Below, piece after piece: positions 1 to 6,383 of a DNA stretch of 7,961 nt. Where the stretch lies: positions 1 through 7,961 of the forward strand of contig JAKAIH010000112.1 in assembly GCA_021825225.1 (NCBI GenBank), given 5' to 3'. This DNA is from Pseudomonadota bacterium. GTDB lineage: Bacteria; Pseudomonadota; Gammaproteobacteria; Burkholderiales; SG8-39. The notes beneath the pieces are model-generated. The model made no database searches and was not told the DNA's origin. It saw nothing but the letters and a program-made list of their open reading frames with translations. The stretch's first letter is position 1. Each line of letters opens with the position of its first letter. Made by a program: the position numbers and the translations under genes.

Positions 1-1113
1 GTGCGCAATCACGTCATCATCCTGCCGGTCGATGATCTCGCCAACGCAGCGTGCGAGGCGGTCGCCAACAACATCAAGGGCACCATGGCGCTGCCGCACC
101 CGTACGGGCGGCTGCAGTTCGGCGCCGACCTGGATCTGCATTTCCGCACCCTGATCGGCACCGGCTCCAACCCCAATGTCGCCGCGGTGGTGGTGATCGG
201 CATCGAGGAGGAGTGGACCAAGAAAGTGGTCGACGGTATCGCCAAGACCGGCAAGCCGGTGTGCGGCTTCGGCATCGAGCAGCACGGCGATCACGACACC
301 ATCATGCGCGCGTCCAAGGCGGCCAAGCAGTACGTGCAGTGGGCCTCCGAGCTGCGGCGCGAAGAGCGCCCGCTGAAAGACCTGTGGGTCTCGACCAAAT
401 GCGGCGAGTCCGACACCACCTCGGGCTGCGGCGCCAATCCGACCGTGGGCAATGCCTTCGACAAGATGTATCCGCATAAAGTCACGCTCTGTTTCGGCGA
501 GACCACCGAGATCACCGGCGGCGAGCACCTGGTGGCGGCGCGTTGCCGCACGCCGAAGGTGAAGAAGGAGTTCATGGCCATGTTCGACCGCTACCAGGAA
601 GTGATCGACCGGCACAAGACCAGCGACCTGATGGATTCGCAGCCGACCAAGGGCAATATCCTCGGCGGCCTCACCACCATCGAAGAAAAGGCGCTGGGCA
701 ACATCCAGAAAATCGGCAAGAAATGCCTGGTGGACGGCGTAATCGACAAGGCCGAAGTACCGGGCGGCCCGGGCCTGTGGTTCATGGATTCGTCCTCGGC
801 CGCGGCGGAAATGGTCACGCTGCTGGCCGCCGCCGGCTTCGTGGTGCACCTGTTCCCGACGGGACAGGGCAACGTCATCGGCAATCCGATCCTGCCGGTG
901 ATCAAGCTCTCGGCCAACCCGCGCACGGTGCGCACCATGTCCGAGCATATCGACGTCGACGTGTCGGGCCTGTTGCGGCGGGAAATGACGCAGAACGAGG
1001 CCGGCGACGCGCTGCTCGAGTGCATGTTCCGCACCTGCAACGGCCGGCTGACTGCGGCCGAGGCGCTGGGACATCGCGAGTTCGTGCTGACGCGGCTGTA
1101 CGAAAGCGCGTGA
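1..1113 (+). CDS. UxaA/SuyB-family lyase (altronate dehydratase large-subunit type), 5'-truncated by window edge
   Basis: This is the large catalytic domain of the UxaA family, which dehydrates sugar acids (altronate, galactarate) or, as SuyB, cleaves sulfolactate. Family signatures are visible: [16 protein letters not shown] (about residues 133-148), [16 protein letters not shown] (167-182), [19 protein letters not shown] (217-235) and the C-terminal glycine-rich stretch [11 protein letters not shown]. These correspond to the metal-binding cysteine loop and the conserved core of the family. The GTG at base 1 is probably not the start: family members normally read G-R-x-G-V-R-N-H here, so base 1 is likely the internal Val codon and about 15-20 residues lie upstream. 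The small SAF-domain partner (UxaA-N/SuyA type) would be expected just before the window. The stop overlaps the next gene's GTG by 4 nt, indicating translational coupling. The substrate is unresolved; altronate itself is unlikely because no other hexuronate genes are present. Confidence 0.85.
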   Translation: MRNHVIILPVDDLANAACEAVANNIKGTMALPHPYGRLQFGADLDLHFRTLIGTGSNPNVAAVVVIGIEEEWTKKVVDGIAKTGKPVCGFGIEQHGDHDTIMRASKAAKQYVQWASELRREERPLKDLWVSTKCGESDTTSGCGANPTVGNAFDKMYPHKVTLCFGETTEITGGEHLVAARCRTPKVKKEFMAMFDRYQEVIDRHKTSDLMDSQPTKGNILGGLTTIEEKALGNIQKIGKKCLVDGVIDKAEVPGGPGLWFMDSSSAAAEMVTLLAAAGFVVHLFPTGQGNVIGNPILPVIKLSANPRTVRTMSEHIDVDVSGLLRREMTQNEAGDALLECMFRTCNGRLTAAEALGHREFVLTRLYESA

Positions 1114-2117
1114 CCGCGCGACATAAAGTGATCCTGGTCGGCGGGATTTACCACGCCGACGCGGAAACACTGCTGCGCACCAAGGCCGGCGTGCTCGCGC
1201 TCGATCGGCCTGCCGCCGCGGAGATCGCGGCGGCGCTCAGCGACGCGCACGGGGCCATCGTGCGCTACCCGCATCGCATCGACGCGGCCGTGCTCGCCGG
1301 TGCGCAGAAGCTCGCCGTCGTCGCCTCTTCCGGGCGCGGCACCGATTCGATCGATGTCGCCGCCTGCACGGCACGCGGCGTCGCGGTGGTGAACAACCCC
1401 GGTCTGGGCACCATCCCGGTGTCCGAGCACGCGATCGCGATGATGCTGGCGCTGTCGCGCCGGCTGATACGCAGCGGGCAGCTGCTGCGTGCCGGCGGCG
1501 CCTGGAATCATCGCACCGGGCTCGACGTGCGCGACGTCAACGGCAGGACCCTGGGCATCGTCGGCCTCGGGCTGATAGGCAGCGAAATGGCGCGCAAATG
1601 CATCGCGGCTTTCGGCATGAACGTGCTGGCCTACGATCCGCACGTGCCGGCGGCGAAAGCCGAAGCGCTGGGGGCGACCATGCTGGGCGACCTGGGCGAG
1701 CTGCTCGAGCGCGCCGATGTGGTGTCCATCCATGCCGAACTCAACGAGGGATCGCGCGGCATGATAGGCGAGGCCCAGCTGCGGCGCATGCAGCCCCACG
1801 CATTCCTGATCAACACGGCGCGCGGCAAGGTGGTGCAGCAAAGAGCGCTCGAGCGCGCCCTGACCGAGGGCTGGATCGCCGGCGCGGCGCTGGACGTGTT
1901 CGAGGACGAACCGCTGGCCGAGCCCAGTCCGCTGTGGGATTTGGACAATCTGATCCTCACGCCGCATGTGGCCGGGCTGTCGGGGGATGCGCTGCGCGAG
2001 CTTGCGCATTCGGCGGTGAGCCAGGTGCTGCAGGCGCTGTCCGGCGAGCGGCCGAAGAATCTGGTCAATCCGGCAGCCTGGAATGCGGCCGTGGCGCGGA
2101 TAACGCGTGCGGCCTGA
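1110..2117 (+). CDS. NAD-dependent D-2-hydroxyacid dehydrogenase
   Basis: A cytoplasmic oxidoreductase of the SerA/LdhA fold that interconverts 2-hydroxyacids and 2-oxoacids. From the GTG at 1110 it has 335 residues, a normal length for the short forms. The Rossmann motif GLGLIG (152-157) is followed by Asp176 in the AYDPH strand, which favours NAD over NADP. The catalytic triad is present: Arg238 (in NTARG), Glu267 (in FEDEP) and His286 (in TPHVAG). The substrate loop reads [10 protein letters not shown] (73-82). The chosen start forms a GTGA overlap with the preceding lyase gene; a second in-frame GTG at 1128 is the alternative. Coupling to a UxaA/SuyB-like lyase recalls the slcC-suyAB sulfolactate pairing, but the same pairing also occurs with unknown hydroxyacid substrates, so the specificity is not assigned. 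Confidence 0.9.
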   Translation: MTARHKVILVGGIYHADAETLLRTKAGVLALDRPAAAEIAAALSDAHGAIVRYPHRIDAAVLAGAQKLAVVASSGRGTDSIDVAACTARGVAVVNNPGLGTIPVSEHAIAMMLALSRRLIRSGQLLRAGGAWNHRTGLDVRDVNGRTLGIVGLGLIGSEMARKCIAAFGMNVLAYDPHVPAAKAEALGATMLGDLGELLERADVVSIHAELNEGSRGMIGEAQLRRMQPHAFLINTARGKVVQQRALERALTEGWIAGAALDVFEDEPLAEPSPLWDLDNLILTPHVAGLSGDALRELAHSAVSQVLQALSGERPKNLVNPAAWNAAVARITRAA

Positions 2118-2162
2118 AGCGCAATGCAATCCGCAGCGCGCCAAGCCGGGCAGAATCAGCCG

Positions 2163-2882
2163 ATGAACATGCTGCAGGTATCGGTCTGGCGCGGCGGCGC
2201 CTCCGGCGGCTATCGCATCTACGAGGTGCCGCGCCAGGAAAGCCAGAGCGTGCTCGACGTGGTGACTTACATCCAGCGCCACATCGATCCCACTTTGTCT
2301 TATCGCTTCGCCTGCCGCGTCGGCATGTGCGGGGCCTGCGCCATGACCGTCAACGGCGTCGCGCGCTGGACCTGCCGCACGCACGTGTCGAAGGTGGTCA
2401 AAGGCAACGCGATCCAGATCGCGCCTCTGGCCAATCTGCCCGTGATCAAAGACCTGGTCACCGACATGCGCGGGTTTTTCGACAAATGGGCGCGCGCGCG
2501 CGGCCAGTTCGTGTCCGGCTCCGGCACTACGCGCAAGGACGATTTCGCGCGGGTCGCCTCGGATTCGCCGGAACGCGTCGCGGCCAACGCCGGCATCGAA
2601 TGCATCGGCTGCGGCGTGTGTTACGCCTCCTGCGACGTCGTCTCGTGGAATCCGGACTATCTGGGTCCGGCCGCGCTGAACCGCGCCTGGACCCTGGTCA
2701 ACGATGTGCGCGACGGTGCCAGACGCGAGCGCCTGGCCGCGGTCGCCGGCGATGCCGGCTGCCATGCCTGCCACACGCACCTCGCCTGCAGCGAGCGCTG
2801 TCCGAAGGATATCGAACCCACCGCTTCCATCGCCGGACTCAAGCGCGCGGTGGCGCGGGCGGCGTTGAAGGGGGAATTGTGA
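2163..2882 (+). CDS. sdhB: Succinate dehydrogenase/fumarate reductase iron-sulfur subunit (SdhB-like)
   Basis: This electron-transfer subunit relays electrons from a flavoprotein to quinone in the inner membrane. It has 239 residues, a normal length. The N-terminal ferredoxin domain carries the [2Fe-2S] ligands Cys51, Cys56, Cys59 (CRVGMCGAC) and Cys71. The C-terminal domain has CIGCGVCYASC (147-157) and CHTHLACSERCP (203-214). By alignment with E. coli SdhB, Cys147/150/153/213 hold [4Fe-4S] and Cys157/203/209 hold [3Fe-4S]. Trp162 and His204 align with the ubiquinone-site Trp164 and His207 of E. coli, while the Pro after the third-cluster cysteine is Asp158. Cys200 is an extra cysteine. The ATG at 2163 was chosen because it places the first beta strand as in relatives; an in-frame ATG at 2124 would add 13 unconserved residues. 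It overlaps the anchor gene by 4 nt. No flavoprotein gene is present in the window. Confidence 0.92.
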   Translation: MNMLQVSVWRGGASGGYRIYEVPRQESQSVLDVVTYIQRHIDPTLSYRFACRVGMCGACAMTVNGVARWTCRTHVSKVVKGNAIQIAPLANLPVIKDLVTDMRGFFDKWARARGQFVSGSGTTRKDDFARVASDSPERVAANAGIECIGCGVCYASCDVVSWNPDYLGPAALNRAWTLVNDVRDGARRERLAAVAGDAGCHACHTHLACSERCPKDIEPTASIAGLKRAVARAALKGEL

Positions 2883-3268
2883 GCAGCGGCCAGGCAGGCT
2901 ATGCCGCCGGGCCGGCGGCGGCGCCGGGGACGAATGCCAAATTCGAAACCTGGCTGTGGATCGCGCAGCGCGCCAGTGCCGTGGTGCTCGCGCTGTGCGT
3001 GCTGGTGCATCTGGTGACCATCATCTACGCGGTGCGCCACGGCCTCACCGGTGCCGCGATTCTGGGGCGCACCCGGGGCAACGGCGTCGGGCTCGCGTTC
3101 TACACGCTGTATGTGCTCGCCATCGCGGTGCATGCGCCCATAGGTTTGCGCACGCTGTGCCAGGAATGGCTGGGCTGGCGCGCTGCGTCCCTGAACTGGG
3201 TCGTCGGCGCGGTCGCACTCGCGCTGTTCGTGTTCGGCCTGCGCGCGGGCTGGGCGGTATTCGCATGA
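2879..3268 (+). CDS. sdhC: SDH/FRD cytochrome b membrane anchor subunit, first (SdhC-like)
   Basis: A 129-residue inner-membrane protein with three predicted helices (about residues 31-51, 69-91 and 105-125) after a hydrophilic, Ala/Gly-rich N-terminus. The first helix opens with WIAQRASAVVLALCVLVH, the Q-R-x-S...H pattern of Sdh_cyt anchors, giving His44; the second contains AVHAPIGLR with His85. These two histidines are the candidate heme b ligands, and Arg31/Ser33 lie where quinone-site residues are found in the family. The GTG start overlaps the sdhB stop (GTGA), so the two products are probably made in equal amounts. It would anchor the iron-sulfur subunit and pass electrons to quinone. 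The C/D naming follows gene order only, because both anchors in this cluster resemble the same cytochrome b family. Confidence 0.82.
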   Translation: MSSGQAGYAAGPAAAPGTNAKFETWLWIAQRASAVVLALCVLVHLVTIIYAVRHGLTGAAILGRTRGNGVGLAFYTLYVLAIAVHAPIGLRTLCQEWLGWRAASLNWVVGAVALALFVFGLRAGWAVFA

Positions 3269-3382
3269 GCCTAGGAGCAGGGGCCCCGCGCAGCGGGGAT
3301 GCGACCCGGGCGAATGCGAAAGGCCGCCGACGTTTCGGTATTGGAACCGGTGCAGCGACATCGGAGGCGGCGTTGGATAGAT
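3269..3382 (+). other. sdhC-sdhD spacer with GC-rich hairpin and a bridging 41-codon open frame
   Basis: This spacer stands out because every other junction in the left operon is short or overlapping. It contains the palindrome GGGGCCCC (3280-3287) and a stem CCCCGC/GCGGGG (3284-3289 with 3293-3298, loop GCA), followed by ATGCGACC; this has the look of a small dispersed intergenic repeat, although no second copy is in the window. An open frame starts at ATG 3265, overlapping the sdhC stop as ATGA, and ends at TAA 3388-3390, eight bases into the sdhD start region. Its 41-residue product (MSLGAGAPRSGDATRANAKG...) has no recognisable domain. It could carry ribosomes across the spacer or be chance. 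There is no T-run, so it is not a terminator. Confidence 0.45.
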
Positions 3383-3727
3383 ATGAATAACGATTACCGC
3401 GCGAGAAACCATCCGGCCTGGTGGGCGTTCCTGATGCACCGCCTGTCGGGATTGGCGCTGTCGCTGTTTCTGCCTTTTCATTTCTGGGCGCTGGGGAATG
3501 CGCTGCAGGGCGAAGCCAGGATGGACGCGCTGCTCAAATGGACCGAGCAGCCGCTGCTGAAGTTCGCAGAAATCATGCTGGTTCTGTTGTTGGCAGCGCA
3601 CCTCACCGGCGGCCTGCGCCTGCTGGCCCTGGAATTTCTGCCCTGGCGCGGCTGGCAGAAGAGCCTGTTAGCCTGGGCCGCAGGTGCGGCGTTTGCCGTC
3701 GGCCTGGCTTTTGCGCTCGCATTGTAA
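3383..3727 (+). CDS. sdhD: SDH/FRD cytochrome b membrane anchor subunit, second (SdhD/Sdh_cyt-like)
   Basis: A 114-residue membrane protein with three predicted helices (about 18-40, 60-82 and 93-113). It carries the Sdh_cyt signature HRLSGLALSLFLPFHFW (19-35) with His19-Arg20, Ser22 and His33, and a second-helix AAHLTGGLRLLALE with His73 as a likely heme or quinone-site residue. The ATG at 3383 was preferred over an in-frame ATG at 3299 because conserved sequence begins at ARNHPAWWAF, and the longer form would add 28 basic residues unlike the family. The ribosome-binding site is weak: GGATAG is close to the start and a better GGAGG (3363-3367) is too far. With the preceding anchor it forms the membrane part of a complex II-like enzyme. 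It is the last gene of the left operon, ahead of a terminator. Confidence 0.82.
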   Translation: MNNDYRARNHPAWWAFLMHRLSGLALSLFLPFHFWALGNALQGEARMDALLKWTEQPLLKFAEIMLVLLLAAHLTGGLRLLALEFLPWRGWQKSLLAWAAGAAFAVGLAFALAL

Positions 3728-3731
3728 GAAC

Positions 3732-3757
3732 CCGTAACAAAAGTCATTTTGTTACGG
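3732..3757. promoter_or_regulatory. Perfect 11-bp inverted repeat, possible operator or RNA hairpin
   Basis: The arms CCGTAACAAAA (3732-3742) and TTTTGTTACGG (3747-3757) are exact reverse complements around a GTCA loop. It begins five bases after the sdhD stop. There is no T-run after it, so it is not a standard terminator. It could be a dimeric-regulator operator or an mRNA 3'-end stabilising hairpin. The half-site TTTTGTTAC occurs once more at 3795-3803. Confidence 0.5.
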
Positions 3758-3774
3758 TCTGACTTAGGGGAGCC

Positions 3775-3803
3775 CGAGGGGAAATACCCCCTCGTTTTGT
3801 TAC
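3775..3803 (+). terminator. Rho-independent terminator after the sdh genes
   Basis: The stem CGAGGGG (3775-3781) pairs with CCCCTCG (3788-3794) across the loop AAATAC and is followed at once by TTTTGTTAC. A seven-bp GC-rich stem plus a T-rich tail 48 nt after the sdhD stop fits intrinsic termination of the left operon. Confidence 0.7.
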
Positions 3804-3889
3804 AACTCCAAGTCATGGCGGTCGCAGGGCCGTCGGATTAGAATGAAACACGAAGGCTGGGATAAAAATAATTTTGTGAAACACACACT

Positions 3890-3902
3890 GGAGGAAATCA
3901 AG
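3890..3902 (+). promoter_or_regulatory. Strong ribosome-binding site that sets the receptor start
   Basis: GGAGGA (3890-3895) lies 8 nt (counted from GGAGG) before ATG 3903, in an A-rich leader. It decides for ATG 3903 over the in-frame ATG 3843, which would put 20 charged residues ahead of a clear signal peptide. A promoter should lie in 3804-3889; TAGAAT at 3839-3844 is -10-like, but no convincing -35 box matches it. Confidence 0.8.
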
Positions 3903-4862
3903 ATGAAACTGCTGAGAGCATTTGCGATCCTGCTGGTCCTGGCCTGCGGCAGCGCCTGGGCCCAGGGCTATCCCAACAAGTCGGTCAGGATGATCGTGCC
4001 GTTTCCGCCCGGAGGCGCGACCGATATCGTGGCCCGTGTCCTGGCGCAGAAACTCAGCGATGCCTGGGGCCAGTCGGTGGTGGTCGAGAACCGCAGCGGC
4101 GCCGGCGGCAATATCGGCGGCGAAGTGGTGGCCAGGTCTGCGCCGGACGGCTATACGCTGTTCATGACCTCGGGCTCCATCGTCACCGCCAACCAGTACA
4201 TCTACAAGAAAATGGCGTTCGATCCGGCCAAGGATTTGCTACCGATCACCAACGTGGCGAGCGGGCCGCAGGTCATCGTGGTGAACCCGAGTTTTCCGGC
4301 AAAGACCCTGAAGGAATTCATCGATCTGGCGCGCGCCAAGCCGGGTGCGCTCAATTACGGCCACGCCGGCATCGGCACCCAGACGCATCTCGCGGCGGAG
4401 AACTTCCTCGACGCGGCGAACCTCAACGTCGCCGCCATCCCGTACAAGGGCGAGGGCCCGGCGATGACCGACCTGATTGCGAATCAGATCAACATGGTGA
4501 CGGCCAACATCGCCGGCGCGATCGGCGCCATCACCCACGGCAATCTGCGCGCGCTCGCGGTGACCGGCAAAGAGCGCTCGCCGCAGCTGCCCAATGTTCC
4601 GACCGTGGCCGAAACGCTGCCCGGATTCGAGAACATCGGCTGGTTCGGGCTGATGGCGCCGGCGGGCACGCCGAAGGAGGTGGTCGACAAGGTGTATCGC
4701 GATACCGCCAAGATCCTCGATACGACGGAGATCCGCGCGCGCTTTTACGTGCTCGGCATGGTTCCGGTCGGCAATACGCCGGAGCAGTTCGCCAAGGCCA
4801 TCCGCGAAGAAAGCGCGCGCTGGGCCAAGGTGGTGCGCGAGCGCAAGATTTCGGTTAATTGA
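3903..4862 (+). CDS. Bug/TctC-family periplasmic solute-binding receptor
   Basis: A 319-residue extracytoplasmic binding protein of the tripartite tricarboxylate transporter (TTT) type. It starts with a signal peptide (MKLLRAFAILLVLACGSAWA, likely cleaved after Ala20), although the Cys15 context leaves a weak lipoprotein alternative. The mature protein shows the family hallmarks: YPNKSVRMIVPFPPGGATDI near the start, VENRSGAGGNIGGE, APDGYTL, the LNYGHAGIGTQTHLAAE ligand loop, IPYKGEGPAMTDLI and the GWFGLMAPAGTP segment. Bug proteins capture small carboxylates or related metabolites in two-lobed clefts; the ligand cannot be predicted from sequence. No TctA/TctB membrane genes are in the window, which is common for Bug receptors. 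It heads the second gene set, with TtdAB-like genes directly downstream, so its ligand is plausibly their substrate or a precursor. Confidence 0.93.
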   Translation: MKLLRAFAILLVLACGSAWAQGYPNKSVRMIVPFPPGGATDIVARVLAQKLSDAWGQSVVVENRSGAGGNIGGEVVARSAPDGYTLFMTSGSIVTANQYIYKKMAFDPAKDLLPITNVASGPQVIVVNPSFPAKTLKEFIDLARAKPGALNYGHAGIGTQTHLAAENFLDAANLNVAAIPYKGEGPAMTDLIANQINMVTANIAGAIGAITHGNLRALAVTGKERSPQLPNVPTVAETLPGFENIGWFGLMAPAGTPKEVVDKVYRDTAKILDTTEIRARFYVLGMVPVGNTPEQFAKAIREESARWAKVVRERKISVN

Positions 4863-4870
4863 ATCTGCAT

Positions 4871-5746
4871 ATGGATGTCGATCTGCAGCAGGTTGAGGAG
4901 GCGGCGAAAGAGCTGTACATCCGCGCGCTCAAGATTCTGCCGCCCGACATCAAAGCGGGCATCGCCGCGCTCGCGCGCGGCGAAACCGACGCCACGGCGA
5001 AGACCATACTCGGCACCATGATCAGGAATATCGCCGTGGCCGAGGACAACGCCAACCTGCTGTGCCAGGACACCGGCATCCCGATCTACAACGTCGCCAT
5101 CGGCCGTGCCGTAACGGTGGACGGCTATGCACTGAAGCAGGCGATACGCCGCGGCTGCGAGCGCGCGACGCGCGAGCACCCGCTGCGCTCCTCGGTGGTG
5201 CATCCGCTCACGCGCGCCAATGAACATACTTCCTGCGGCCGCGGCGTGCCGGTGATCAACATCGATTTCAGCGAGGCCAGCGAAGCGCTGTCGATCGAAA
5301 TGATCCCCAAGGGTTCGGGCTCGGAGAACAGCTCCTGGCTCAAGATGGCCATACCGGCCGAGGGCGTGGATGCGATCAAGACTTTCGTCGTCGATTGCGT
5401 GCTGGAGTCCGGCGGCAAGAGCTGCCCCCCTACCGTGGTCGGCGTCGGCGTGGGCGGCACCGCCGACCTGTGCGTGCACCTGGCGAAGCAGGCGGCGACG
5501 CGGCCGCTGGGCTCGCGCTGCGCCGACCCCGAGGGTGCCGAATTGGAGCGCGCGCTGTCTTCTGCGGTGAACCAGCTCGGCGTCGGCCCGCAGGGCCTGG
5601 GCGGGGACTCGACCGCGTTCGCCGTGCATGTCGAAACCGCGGCGACCCATATCACCATGAATCCGGTGGCGGTGAACATGCAATGCCATTCGGCGCGGCG
5701 CGCGCGCGCCACGTTCACCCCCGCTGGGGTCGAGTACGGGTTTTAG
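4871..5746 (+). CDS. ttdA: Class I fumarase/L-tartrate dehydratase alpha subunit (TtdA-like)
   Basis: The N-terminal, iron-sulfur-binding half of a two-subunit hydro-lyase that adds or removes water from dicarboxylates such as fumarate/malate or tartrate. From ATG 4871 it has 291 residues, typical of the family. The three [4Fe-4S] cysteines are visible: Cys65 in LCQDTG, Cys185 in GGKSCPPTVVG and Cys272 in NMQCHSARR. Gln66-Asp67 align with substrate-contacting residues of class I fumarases. PKGSGSENSS (147-156) and GLGGDSTAF (242-250) are further family signatures. An in-frame TTG at 4859 overlaps the receptor stop and could be a coupled start; neither start has a clear ribosome-binding site. 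The beta subunit follows 22 nt downstream. Fumarase, tartrate dehydratase and mesaconase activities are not separable by eye, so the symbol is by family resemblance. Confidence 0.9.
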   Translation: MDVDLQQVEEAAKELYIRALKILPPDIKAGIAALARGETDATAKTILGTMIRNIAVAEDNANLLCQDTGIPIYNVAIGRAVTVDGYALKQAIRRGCERATREHPLRSSVVHPLTRANEHTSCGRGVPVINIDFSEASEALSIEMIPKGSGSENSSWLKMAIPAEGVDAIKTFVVDCVLESGGKSCPPTVVGVGVGGTADLCVHLAKQAATRPLGSRCADPEGAELERALSSAVNQLGVGPQGLGGDSTAFAVHVETAATHITMNPVAVNMQCHSARRARATFTPAGVEYGF

Positions 5747-5768
5747 CAGCAGATCCAGGCAGATCGAC

Positions 5769-6377
5769 ATGGCACATTACAATTTCAATACGCCGGTGGC
5801 CGAGACGGCAATCCGCGCCCTGCGCGTGAACGACACGGTCACGCTCAACGGCACGCTGTACGGCATACGCGACGCGACGCAGATCCATATGTTCGATCGC
5901 GGGCGCAAGACCCGCTTCGACCTGGCCGGCCATGCGGTGATCCACACCGCCCCCAACGTCAGGAAAGTGGAGCGCTCGGAAGCGCATCCGGCCGGCTATG
6001 CGCCGGTATGCGTAGGCACGACGACCAGCGCGCGCATGGAGCGTTTCACCCGGCCGCTGATGAGCCAGTACGGTGTGCGCATGATCATCGGCAAGGGCGG
6101 CATGCTGGCCGATTCGCTCGCGGCATTCGCCGAACTGGGCGGCGTCTATCTCGCGATCGTGGGCGGTGCGGCAGCGCTGGAAACGACCTGGATCGAACAA
6201 ATCGAGGATGTCGATCTGGACGATCTGAATCCGGAAAGCCTGTGGCGCTTCCGCGTCAAAGGTTTCGGGCCGCTGCTGGTGGCCATGGACAGCCACGGCG
6301 CCAGCCTCTACACCGGACTGAAACAGGCGGCGGCCGGACGCCGCGCGGCCGCGCTCGCCAGCCTCGGCGTCAAATAG
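5769..6377 (+). CDS. ttdB: Class I fumarase/L-tartrate dehydratase beta subunit (TtdB-like)
   Basis: The C-terminal swivel-domain subunit (202 residues, close to E. coli TtdB) that completes the active site of the preceding alpha subunit. It carries GTTTSARME (83-91), matching the GPTT-x-x-R-M catalytic loop of class I fumarases, with Thr85, Thr86 and Arg89 retained, and IGKGGM (107-112) with Lys109. The C-terminal run ETTWIEQIEDVDLDDLN is the family pattern. Two departures are visible: Pro of GPTT is Thr84, and the usual R-D-A-A-H element reads RDATQIH (34-40). These may mark a subgroup with another substrate. The start ATG 5769 has only a weak AGGCAG site. The next gene begins 6 nt after the stop, so it is probably on the same transcript. 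Confidence 0.9.
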   Translation: MAHYNFNTPVAETAIRALRVNDTVTLNGTLYGIRDATQIHMFDRGRKTRFDLAGHAVIHTAPNVRKVERSEAHPAGYAPVCVGTTTSARMERFTRPLMSQYGVRMIIGKGGMLADSLAAFAELGGVYLAIVGGAAALETTWIEQIEDVDLDDLNPESLWRFRVKGFGPLLVAMDSHGASLYTGLKQAAAGRRAAALASLGVK

Positions 6378-6383
6378 GCCGGC

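Noticed and set aside
1..3. GTG at base 1 as a true start codon
   Set aside because: Family members have a G-R-x-G-V-R-N-H motif here, so this GTG is best read as an internal valine of a gene cut by the window edge.
543..1109. Upstream extension of the hydroxyacid dehydrogenase frame
   Set aside because: The extension is out of frame with the conserved UxaA-family gene and its product is compositionally odd; dehydrogenase homology begins only around 1128.
591..2780. 729-codon open frame on the minus strand
   Set aside because: It lies opposite three recognisable genes with complete motifs, has a low-complexity His/Arg/Ala-rich product and shows no domain; long antisense frames are expected in GC-rich coding DNA.
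3839..3844. TAGAAT as a sigma-70 -10 box for the receptor operon
   Set aside because: No credible -35 hexamer sits 16-18 bases upstream, so a promoter call at this position is not supported.
3843..3902. Longer start for the Bug receptor at ATG 3843
   Set aside because: It would place about 20 charged residues before a clear signal peptide, whereas ATG 3903 has an ideal GGAGGA site.
5750..5766. Two copies of GCAGATC before the TtdB-like gene
   Set aside because: A seven-base direct repeat 10 nt apart is easily chance, and nothing else suggests a binding site.
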